From positions 560,749 to 624,748 of the forward strand of contig VZTJ01001761.1 in NCBI GenBank assembly GCA_013397795.1: a stretch of 64,000 nt of DNA. Direction: 5' to 3'. This stretch comes from Orthonyx spaldingii (Eukaryota; Chordata; Aves; Passeriformes; Orthonychidae). Under the pieces are notes generated by a model. It was not told the origin of the DNA, did not search any database, and saw only the letters and a list, made by a program, of their open reading frames with translations. Shown here in pieces: positions 23,801-35,800 of the stretch. Both the position numbers and the translations under genes were made by a program. How positions within the stretch are numbered: the stretch's first letter is position 1; each line of letters starts with the position of its first letter.

Positions 23801-26800
23801 TAGATCAGACTGTTTAAAGACTCTTGTATGACTACACAGAATCCCAGCTTTGCACCAGTGAAGTATCCACTGTAGTACATTCAGTAGTCAAGAATTCTTT
23901 CCATAGGAAACAGATTATTAAAACAAGTACTAAAATCTTGAAAAGCATACCTTTGTAGAGAACAAAATTCCATTATCCTCTTCTTTGAAAGAAGTTAATT
24001 GCAGTCACATTCACTGGTGGTTTTTCTTTCCCAATATTAGCAGATATGTTACTTCAGTAAGTGAATGTGTTGTGAGCCAGTTGAGCCATTTTACATATGA
24101 CTGTCTCTTAGTGCAAGTTTCAAGTAAATTAAGTTATCATCTGTCCCATATTGTTGTGTCCACTTTAAGCTGTGGCTTTTCTTAGATTTGGCAGCACCTA
24201 ATGAAGAAAGCAGGGTGATGGAGCAAGAGAAAGCTGTAGAGTAGAAATGATCATGGATTTTTCTGTGCTTAGCATATGAAAATAGTTTGTTGTCTTTTTT
24301 TGCTTCACAGCACCCTTCTGTTGCATTACATGATAGACAATCTGTCAAAATGTTCATATGAGGCAGCTTCCACCTTGTGCTAAAGAGGTTTACCAAGAAC
24401 TCTGTTCCTGTTACAGTCACAGGGACTCCTTTACCTGTTTCCATAAACAATGTGTGTAACACATTTTGTGCTTTGCAGCTGATGCGTCTGATTTTGAGGC
24501 AGTCCTTTGAAGTACTGAAAAGAAATGGATGGGATGAGGGGTAAGCAGATTCCTGAATGTTGCTGCATCATGAACAAGTCATCTAATTTACCTTTATTAG
24601 ATACATTTTCATTTAATAGATCCTTTTTTTCCATAGATACCACTGTCATGAAGTCTTAAGACTTATTTGTTCTTCATAATTTCTATGTTACACATCATTA
24701 AATTAAACACAGTATTTAATGTATTTCACTTTCTGATTTAGCCAGAAGAGCTATCAATGAAATATCACCTGCAGAGAGACTAGACAGGGAACCTGCATCC
24801 CAGAAAATACAGAAAAGGAAGTTTTTTATTTGCTTATGTTGGTTTTCTGATTGGTTGTCACTTTTTTTTTTAATTTTTGTTTTACTGTGGTTAATCATGG
24901 AGACTTCTCTTTTGATAAGACAGAACCCCTTAGTTGTAAACCAGTCTCCCATTTATTGTAAACATCAGTGGGTTTGGTTGTATTTCATCCTTATTCTATC
25001 AAAAGGCAAATAATAGCAGTTATTTGCTCTGTCTAGAGCTCTTGTGCCAGTTGTCTTTAAATAGATGAAGAGATTTAAGTCTTTTAATTGAAAGTGCTTG
25101 ATAACCCAGTGTTAAGGTTATCCTTTCTGTCTCTTACCCTCTGAAATGTGGGATGCACACAGGCGTGATTTTGTGGAAACAGAAGGGAATGCAGAGCTAA
25201 AGGACACCCCACCCCTCCTGTTCTGCCTTAATTTTGCACTGGGTAAATGCCCAGATCAGCTTGGAGAGATGAAAATATTCCTTGACAGGAGCAGAAGGTG
25301 TGGGAGGAGGTTTGATGAAGCTGAAGCCCTTCCACCCGCACACATGGTCACCCAAACTGATCTCTGGCAAGGTTTCTTATGGCTTTGCCCTCCATCTTTC
25401 ACTGGAAGGAGGCAGTGTGGGAAGAGAGGATCATGATTCCTTTCTTTGCAGAGTGAGGGAGCTCAAGAACTGCCTTTCCCTCTCAAGTGGAGCCAAGAAG
25501 CTGCCTAGCATGGCTTTCTTTCCTCTTGCCTTTTAAAATGCTTTTGAAGAGTGGTGTATTAAAGTAAAACTGAAAGAATGTTTTTGGATTTTCTATGTTT
25601 TGAATTCTTTTTGGGACTGGAAATGTTTGTTCTGGTCAAAATTGCAGGAGGTCCCAAAGAATGCCAGGGGAGAAAGCTTGGAATATACAAAACTTCACTT
25701 TCCTGAAAGATAGCAATGATAGGCCTCAGGGGAAAAAAAAAAGAAAAAGATTCAAATTGTATAGCTTTCCATAACTGTAAAGAAGTGGATTTGGTTTTCA
25801 AGACAAGGGTTTGCTTTCAAGGCAAATAAGACATGAGCAATTGAATATGAGTATCTTGTTCTTTTTTCTCTCTTTATTATTTTTTTTCAGTCTAGTTGAA
25901 CCATTGCTGCAGCTATTAATGAAGGCAGTTATGGATCCAGACAGCAATTCTCCCACTGGGATAAAGTTCCATTTCATTGACATCTATCTGGATGAACTGG
26001 CTAAAGTTGGTGCAAAGGAGGTTAGAAAATACTTTGTCATTTTCTTCCTGATTGATGTTAACTGTAGCATGCAGCATTTTAGAAGAAATGTAATTCTTAG
26101 ATTGTCATTTTTAATAGTTTTAAATGTAGCATAACAACACTGAGTAAGCATGAAGAAAGTGACTTAGTACAAGTTAAGCTTTTACTTTTATTCATGTCTT
26201 TGACAGTGAGAATATGGTAGTTCCTCTCAAGTTCCTGAGTGCTGCTATGCTGCTCCAAACTGTTGGGAAAATAGCGATAGAGAAGTTAGACCATTCTCAT
26301 TTGTTTGTTTCAGAAGGGACTCAGTGTAATTTCCCAATTTCCCTTGTGTGAACATGTTTTCCAGTCTTTGCTTTCGCAATGGCTGACATAAAGCCTGCTC
26401 TTGGCTCATTGTGTAACACCTAAATAGAGGAGGAAAGTGAGCTTTCACAGTTGTCTCATACTTGCTAATTGTCTGTGCATTGTGCAGTTTGCCCTCCACA
26501 TCCAGATGTTTGTTTTGCTGGTGACATCTGTCTTGCCCTGCTGTGTGTTGCTGTGGCAGTTAATTTGTGGCCCTTAATTTCTGCTGATGTTCCAGTGGTG
26601 CAGTTTCCAGCAACAAAGCCAAAGAGCATCTCTCCTGTCCCTCCACCCTTCCTGCTACCCCACGTTCATCCCAGGCTCCTCCTCAGTCACCTCCCCTTGT
26701 CTCTGCCCTCTGATACTTCTCCTTGCAATGGACAAAGCTGTCAGCACTTCTCCATTCCAATTCCTTGCAGTCAGTATTCAAACCAATCCTGCCTGCAGTT

Positions 26801-29800
26801 TTTGAGGTTCTGGATTGTAGAGCAAGAGAGAGAAGATGTCTGCACCAGAGACATGGCAGCACTTGGAGCCCCAATCATTTCTGCAGCTCCACAGTCACAC
26901 AACTGTAGCTAAGCCACTCACTGGAAGCCTGGGATATGAGTCCCCCAGACTATCTGAAATCACAGATGATGCTCATAAATTGAATTTTGAAGGGAAGGGT
27001 CTTTATCTTTAGCTCTACTGTACCTGACAGTGTTTTGGTGCAAGCAGCCCAGTAAAGAGAAACCCGAATCTTGTTCTTGTCTGCTACAGACCTTCTTTGG
27101 GAAAGTACACAAAATTATTTAAGCTTTCTCTGCCTCATGGTTCCATATCTAAAGTGAGAAGCTTTGTTGTATTTCTGTACTCAGCAGAATAAAGTCTGCA
27201 AGGCAGTCAGTGTTTTGATAATACTTCCAGGGAATATCTGGAAGTGATTGGTAGCAGTGGTAACAAAAAGGCCCTGGATACTTCTGCCAGTTGGAATTAG
27301 ATAACGTGCTGAAAGACTGCTAAAGAAGATCCCCCAACACCAATTCCTGTGCAAACACCAATATATTGAAGGAATTTCAGTGTATATATACAGCATTTTC
27401 TGTACTCACTTTTTTTTTTCTTTCTACTCATGCAGCTCACAGCAGACCAGAATCTCAAGTTCATTGTACCTTTCTGCAAAATTGCTGCCAAATCAAAGGA
27501 GTAAGTTCAATGAAAGGATAACTATTTTTTAAGAATTCAGGAACTCTGAATATGGTAATAAATGGATCAAAAAGTCATAACTTCAGAATGTAGAGAAAGA
27601 AGGGTATTTCACCAGCAATGTGCACAGTCATTTGAAGATAACTTGTGTTTATCAAAGCTGTAGCTAATCTTCATGGATTTATAAGAACTGTATCAACCTT
27701 TGTCGATTAATTTGTCCAGTTATTTGAATTTTTTAATGCACAGAGCAGCTGAGCTGGTTGGCTTCTTTACAGTGTAATACAGGTCAGCATATAAACAGTG
27801 AAATTTAAGAGGGACTCATTAGCAGGACACTGTTTGGATTAAAGGACTTGTGTTTAGGGAGTAACAGGTTCACTTCCATCATCTGAAGAGCTCGGTGTTC
27901 TTCCACTTTCTTTCTTGTCCATTGTCCCTCAAATTCCCAGTTTTATAAGGTGAGAGGGGAGGGTGTTTGTGGCCTGCCTTTGGGCTCACCCTGCTCTCCT
28001 GTGCCGCAGTCGCTGCGTGCTCCACGCTGTGGCCAGCGGCATCTTTGAGATGATGGTGGATCAGTCCCCCTTCGCCATCGAGGACCTGATGAAGGAGCTG
28101 GGTACCAACAGCGATGAGGAGGATGCTTCTGAAGAAGGCAAGCAGGAAAATGAAGAGGTGCTGAAAACCAAAGGTGAGGAGGAAGCTCTAAATTGCTCCG
28201 GTAAGAGTTGCTAGGATGGAACAATCTGTTTCGTGAAAATACATTTCTGCTCTGAATCAATCAAAGACATGTTCAGGGTGTTGTAAGGATAGTTGTGTTT
28301 TCCTGTCTTCCCTTCAGAGGAACAAAGCTTGTTCTTTTGGAGTCACTACCTCAAACAAAGCATTAATATTCAGTCTTTTTTCTATAACAGCAGACAGATG
28401 TCTGTCAAGAAAATCAGCACAGAGCTCTGAAAAAACAGAGGATATCAGTGAAAATGCTGATGATGGGATTGGGACTGTTCTTCAGGTTTGTAGCTTATTT
28501 GTTCTTTAATTGATACTCCTGCTCTCTTTTTCTTTTTCCCCATCCCTTTCAAGAGGTACAGAAGTAAAGGCTGTTAATGGATTAACATGTTTCAAAATTT
28601 AAATCTCCTTCTGATTTACTGTAAGGTGGTATTTATGTAATGTGTATTCTGTGAGTGGTAGTGAAAGAAATCCATGTCTAAATTCTAAATTCCTCTTTCA
28701 TCTCTCCCATATCTTCTGTTTTCTGCTCCTCCCTTCCTGTTTCAAGAATTAAGAAATGTGTGTACTAAAAGCCAAGTCAGTGTGGGTGGGGAAGCAATCA
28801 GCCTAAGTTTCATTGAACATGGATGATGGGATACATAGGAGGCAGGGTCATATATAACAATTTGGGTTTTCTAGACCCAGGGCCAGTGCAGTGCAGTGAT
28901 TTTGACAGATCCTCCCATCGAACACACATGCAGGTAGATATACTTCATGCATCTGTGGCTTTTAAGCAAGAATTAGGGCATGACACACTTTAAATCTGAT
29001 ATTTAGCTAAATATTTATGGAAGTTTTGAAGTGGGTTGGCTTCTCTCTTGAGTAAGAATTAAGGTTAGGAACGTTTGAGAAAGTGATACCAGTTCAGCTG
29101 TTGTGTTAATGAAGCAGCCATCTGTACCAGTCAGTGTGTGAAGGGGGTGTAAATTTCAAGAGGAAAACATTTGGGGTTTAAAGGAAGTGTCTGTTTCAAG
29201 ATGTGTATCTTTACAATTTACCTCTTGAACTTAATACTTGGTATATTGGTAACAGGAGTTGCCCTGAGTTATCTTGCATGGATAAACTAAGAAAAGCTGT
29301 GTTGTACTTCCCCCCAACAGTTTGATTACAAGGCTGTTGCTGACAAAATCTTCGAATTCGCCAGCAGGAAAAACACACCTTCCCTGAACAGAAAGCGGCT
29401 GTACAAGCTGGTCAAAAAGTGAGTTCTGCTGAAGTTCACCTTGTCCTAAGCTACTTCCATTTGCTTTCTGTCCAATCTCTCCTGTCCTGGTGATGGTGTC
29501 ATGCTGTTCCTCACTGGTACCAGACAACTGCAGCCAGCTGAGGTTTGTCTGCACAGGTTTATCTGCACAGGGCGGGTTTGTATTGCAGGATGTGACATCA
29601 GGTTGGCTGTGATGCAAGGAACAGATGCAGGAAAAGTGTTACATTGCTCTTTCCTCAATACTTTCAGTGATTTGGTTTGAGTTTGGGGATTTCTGAGGCA
29701 GATCTCTTCTGGAGTGAGCTCTTTGTAATTTCCTATGCAAAATATGTTTGTATTTTGACAAAAACCATAGAGAGTACAGTGATGCTGTTCTGCTAGTGTT

Positions 29801-32800
29801 ATCATTGGTACTAAACCAGAAATAATGTTTTGTTTTTCCTTTTCTCCCTTATTCCCCACCTTCAGGTTCCAGGACTTAGCAGAAGGTAAGGACTGAGCAG
29901 CAGACAGAAACATAGTTATTTTCATTAAATGATATATAATGCTCCCATGCAATGTGTATTGGAATTTTTCCTTTTCTCTTTTTTAATGTGTATTTCAAGA
30001 ATATTATACTGGGAGTTTTGTGAGTTTTTTAAAGCTCATTAAGGCACATTACATTTTTCGGTGAGATGGCCAAATTCCTTTCACAATTTGAGCAACCCTG
30101 TACTTTGTCCTTAAATGAAGGATGAGTTTTTTTGCTTAAACAAATAGAATCAGTCATATGCTTTTCTTTAAGGTTGAGTGGGGAAAAAGAAGTTGTTTTT
30201 TCTTTCTGTGGGAGTTGGGCTGCATATAAACAGCATAACTGTTCATAGAAGTAGGACTCTCAGTTTTCTGATACCTCATCCTTCCTCAACAGGAATCTTC
30301 CCCCAAGATATTCCCGAAGATGTTTCTACAGATGAAGACGACGATGAATTCGGCAGGCGAAAGCGAAAGAAAAAAGCTGTCAAGCCTTGGCAGCAAAACG
30401 AGCTGGAAAAAGTAAAAGGTAAGGCAAGAACAACATCTGGGAGAGACACAATCTGCAGGGACTTGTGCAGTTTGGCAAAGTGTCAGATACAAGCTGTTCT
30501 GAGGAAGGCAACGCTGTTGTCCAGGATGTGCTGATTTCTATCCTGTTGTGATGAAGATTAAATGTGAAATTAAGTTCTCTTTGAAAGTAGGGGGAGTTCT
30601 TGTACCAATTCTGAGGCAAGCATCACCTCAAAAATTTCAGTCAAAAGCAGAACTGGAAGCAGCTGTTGGCATTGCTCCTTTGAGCAGGTGAATTTACTGT
30701 AGGAAAACAGAAACACGTCAGTCTTAAAACAGGCTGAGTGTTAGAATATAAGAATTTGGGGATGTTGGAACACTGAACCCCTGAGTTGCCCTTCTGATGG
30801 GCTTAACAGGTGGGTAATAGCAACTCTTTCTAGAGATGCTGCTATGAAAAATAGGGTTGCCACAGGGAATGGTTTAGATCTTAGCTGTGACAAGGCAAAA
30901 TTAGCAAAGTATTAATTAGGCCAGACGTCAGCAGACTGCAGTGTCCTGAGCAGCTGTAACAGTGAAACTGTTGTGCAGGCTGATAACAGGAAAATAGTAC
31001 ACCTATTTTAAAAGAAAAGAACAAAAAAAGAATAGAATTCAATTGTTGTAAGTAACTTTGTGTTTCACATCTGTATTGTGGCACTCTTTTTGGGATGGAT
31101 TTAGAGGATAAAGAAGAGCTGTCAAGTGTGAAGGTGCCATCAGTTCCCCAGAGGAAGAGGAAAAAAAGGAAGAAGAGGGACAGGCTAAGTGCTGATTCTG
31201 GAACAACTGATGGAAATTGTGAGGAGGGAAAAGCTGAAACATCTGGATCTAATGCTTCTAGCCAGGAAAAGGTGCCAGAAAATAACAAGGAGAGGAAGAA
31301 AAAGAAATTGCTAGTAAATGAGGCCAATGAGACCACAAATGTAGCAACTGACACCAGAGAAAATCACAGTATCTCTGTGCAGAACAGTCTGACTGAGGCA
31401 GAACAGAATAAAAAGAGTCAGTTGAAGAAAATTAAGCCAAAAGTGCAGAATGTTCCTGCAAAAGCAGCGTGTCAGAATGGACCAGCCACTGCCAGTGCAG
31501 CAGAGGATGTCAGCCCGTCTGTCACGTCGTTACCTCCCAAGGCTGTGAAAAAGAAGCAAAAAGCAGGGGCTGTCCTGGTGAATGGGGATCCCCCTGTGCA
31601 GCAAAGTGACCTGAAAACCAACAGGGAAGGCTTGCTGGGGACCCTGCCAAGAAAGGCAGGGGCTGAATCTGCGCCCTCCGGAAACGTCACACTGAAGACA
31701 AAGTTAGCTGGTTTGGAAGGGATGAAAGTCTCCAGCCAGAACACAGCAACCCTGAAAAAGAAGAGAAAAGTGAAAGAGGTGCTAAACTCTGTCGAAGTCA
31801 ATGGAGCTCTGGAGACTGCATGCAAGAAAAGCAGGAAGGTGGTATGTACATCTTATTCTTTTCTCTGCCTGCTTGGCTGCCAGGCTCATTTGCAAATTTG
31901 GGTTTAGCTTCTTAAGCATGGGGCTGCATGGGCTGCATGCTGATGCCATCATGCATTGTCACCAAAAAGAACTCAATTCCCCAGAAATCCACACACTGCT
32001 ACAGTGTCACACCCTCCTGTGTGACACTAAATCCTGTGCCAGCCACTCAGTTGGAAGAGCCCATCCAGCTGAAAAATGGGATGTTAGGGGCAAGATGGGG
32101 TTGTCTTTTTTGTCTTTTTTTTTTCTTTGGTGCCTGGGTTAATTATTCTGTTGCATTGGGTCTCTGGTTGAGCTTTACAGCGTGCTCACAAAGGGCATCA
32201 TATTTTGGCAAAACAGTGAGAAATGGGAAGATGGAACATCCCTTTTGCAGCAGCAGCAGCACACAGATTAGGATAAGTTCCTTGTGAAATTGCCCGCAGA
32301 ATTCCAGGAGTGGCTTCTTTTGCTCACTCACTGCTCCATCTTAAAAAAACTGATAGGACTGTTTGGGGAAAGTATTTGGGGAAAGAGAATAGACATTGGA
32401 ATAGAGGATATGACACTGTGACCTTTAATGTCATCAGTGGCTGTGTGATCACATGTATGAATGATCCAGTTTTTTATTGTCTTTATAAAAACCTAGTGTT
32501 TTTTTTCACTAGGAGGGTCTGATTGCAGTCATCTTCTTCAAAAATGTATGCCTTGCAGTTTGGGAACAACCTATGTATTCCCCACCACCTCCCATCCCCA
32601 TTTTCTTCTTGGCAATAATTAGGACAGGGTTGATTTTTCTCAGCGATTTGAGAGTCAAAAAGCATTTTGCACTGTGTGGTTTTGATAGTGTGGCTAAGAA
32701 AGAGAGTGCAGGTGTTCTTCCCTCTCCTGCTACTGAAATTCTTTTTAACTGCTCATTTCCCATGTGCATATTCACCCTTCCCATGTGCAAATTCATCCTA

Positions 32801-35800
32801 ACATGTTCAGGGGTTTAGTTATGTTCTTGGAAGTGTTGCTGACAATCTCACTTTGGTGGGAAAAAACCTCATGAAGCACAAATGAGATTATGAGTACAAA
32901 AAAGAGTTAAAACTGCATGTTATGAACCTATGAGCTCATCTCTGTTTGGCTTAAAACTGTAGGGTTAATTAAGTGGTGCAGCCTTGTATATGGAGATATA
33001 CCTACTCAGTCCTTCACAGGAGAAAAAATTCATATTGAAACTTTGCTTAAATAGTAATAAAATAACTGACATTTTCTGGGTTTTGATGATAAAGTGCTGA
33101 GAGGGAAGAACCATAAGATTTCTCTCTTCCCACTATTCAAACTGCATTTCTCTCACTGCAGGGCTTTCCAAGTAGGAACCATTGGTTTTGTCTGCTGGTG
33201 CCTCAATATTCCATGTTTGATGCCTCATCTTTCTTTGCCTATAAAAGTTTAGTTTCTAAGAAAATATGATTATGACACTCACATCTCTTTCTGTAACTGA
33301 CTGTAAGACTTTGCTGTAACTGACCAACAGGTTCCAAGAGCTGTGATAGATTCGAGATAAGAAGTTCCTGCAAACTTCATGGACATGAGTTGTTGGCACA
33401 ACTTAGTGTAGGCACTGAGGGAAAGGCAGCAGCACAACCCCAGCACTGGCCTGTTGGCTGTCAGGGTGTGGGCTACTGGCTCACTCTTCACATGTGGAAT
33501 TCCAAAGAAAGGATAGCATTTGCTTTTTCTTGTGAAGTTGTGTAAGTTGGGGAAATGGATGAATAAGGTAAATAACTGGATGAGTAAGAGAAATAACTTA
33601 GGAACAAACACAGCTTTGGGCCAAGGTGGAGACTTTGAAGAAAAAAATGGAGTATGAAATCTGACTATACTCTCAGAAATGCAGCTTTTGTGTGGTGCCA
33701 CTGGTGTGCTGCCTAAAATTCATACTTTTATGTCATTTAAAGCAATTCTTGTCTCCAGCACAAGGCAATTCTTAGGACCTGTACTGGCAGAGCTTTCTAA
33801 CCTGCTGTCTGTGGACTGTGGACTAGTCAGATACCTGTGGACTGTGGTGAGGGGAAGTTCACAATCCCCTCACCATCATAATCTGGAAGAAAATCATATT
33901 TTCTTAGAAACTAAACTTTTATAGGCAAAGAAAGATCAGGTATGAAACATGGAACATTGAGGCAACAGGAGACAAAACCAATGGTTCCTACTTGGAAAGC
34001 CCTGCAGTGAGAGAAATGCAGTTTGAATAGTGGGAAGAGAGAAATCTTATGGTTCTTCCCTCTCAGCACTTTATCATCAAAACCCAGAAAATGTCAGTTA
34101 TTTTATTACTATTTAAGCAAAGTTTCAATATGAATTTTTTCTCCTGTGAAGGACTGAGTAGGTATATCTCCATATCTAGAAGTTGTGTGAGTGTGTGTGT
34201 TGAAAGGGAGGAGAGGGATGGAGACAAGGAAAGATAACTTGGAAGTAGAGTCAGGAGGAGAGGGAGAATGCTGATGAAAGAAGAGGGAAGAAAGCTAAAA
34301 TACACTAATGCAGAGGAAATTAAGCTTTGCTAATTTTGTTTTCATTGCTTGAGAAATAACATGTTGCTTTATTTCCTGATTTTAGTTATAGAATCCTGGC
34401 CCTGTTCCCAGAAATGAGGGGCATGTTTTGATTCTTGATTTCAAGTACAACACACACCTCCAGAGAATTAGCTTCAAACATTCAGAGGAAGGAGGAGGAG
34501 AAGGGGAAAAAAACAGACAAGATCAGCATTATTTCACTGTTGTCTCCATAATTCAGAAAGCTAAAAGTCTTGTGGGTTTTCCCTTTATTTAAAGCACAAG
34601 TGATTTTCAAATCAAAAGATGCCATATCCTCTGGACATTTTCCACAGCTTTCAGTGAATGCCTTTGGAATTCCATGTCTGTAGGGTGATGAGAAGCATAA
34701 CTGAACTTCCCCTCACCACAGTCCACAGGTATCTGACTAGTCCACAGTCCACAGACAGCAGGTTAGAAAGCTCTGCCAGTACAGGTCCTAAGAATTGCCT
34801 TGTGCTGGAGACAAGAATTGCTTTAAATGACATAAAAGTATGAATTTTAGGCAGCACACCAGTGGCACCACACAAAAGCTGCATTTCTGAGAGTATAGTC
34901 AGATTTCATACTCCATTTTTTTTCTTCAAAGTCTCCATCTTAACCCAAAGCTGTTTGTTCCTTAGTTATTTATCTTATTCATTCAGAGGTACCACAGAAG
35001 AGGTTTTACTTATGGTGAAGGAAAAGATCACTCGTGCACAGGAGCGCTGGATCAATTGCAAAGTATCGTCATGCACATGGAGAAAACGTGTTTGTTTGCA
35101 TTCCAATGGGCTTGGCAAATCTATTACAAATTCTTCCTTTTGTGCTTTGCAATGACTGTCCTATTGCCTTAACCTTCTGCTTTCAGTCATGCTAATGCAC
35201 AATTACCTGCTGAGAGTTAAACATGATGATTAACTGATGTGAGTGTGTGGTCAGTGCTGCTTACTGCCCCAGGTATAGTTAACTACAGCATTTTGTACTG
35301 AAGCACTTTTCCCTTTCCCTCCTTCACAGGAAAGCAGTGCTGCTCTGTCACCATTAAAGAAAAAGAAAGCGAAACCAGGGAGTGATTTTGTAAAATTTGA
35401 AAAATCAACTGTGCCAAAGGCAGTGTTCTTCAGGAAAGCCAGATGCGCCATCTCTTCCACCAGGACCTCCATGCAGGTGAGGTGACCCCACAAAGGGCAG
35501 CTGAGTCTGGGGACAAACATCCTCCCAAGCAACCTCCCCAGCGAAGGGTGTGACCTCACTCGTGCTGTCTTTTCCACTCCGTGTTAGTCTCCTAAAATGA
35601 GCAGATAAAACTGGAAATGCTGATGCATTTCCCTGTAGACAGAGTCACACATGGCTCCAGAGTTTCAGAAAACGAGTTGTAGATGTCTCTGAAATCTCTT
35701 CGTCCTTCCCCTCTGCTTTCAACCTTCTTGTTGAACACACACCATTCTGAACCTGCTCATTTCACAAGAAAGCAAAAGCATAAACTGACTTTGAGTCTTG

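Larger units (their letters stand above)
31842..35329. other. RRP1B intron 13
   Basis: A 3.5-kb intron whose centre is made of two interleaved inverted-repeat pairs (listed separately). The rest is unique AT-rich sequence. A purine-rich GGA/GAA stretch lies at about 34185-34310. Confidence 0.9.

Noticed and set aside
24716..24952. Extra RRP1B exon between exons 5 and 6
   Set aside because: The human protein continues directly from the exon 5 to the exon 6 sequence, and the phases of 24540 and 25891 already agree.
32988..34983. CR1 or terminal-inverted-repeat DNA transposon as an explanation of the inverted repeats
   Set aside because: The arms show no CR1 sequence, and the interleaved A-B-A'-B' order does not fit a single element with terminal inverted repeats. 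No target-site duplication was evident by eye.
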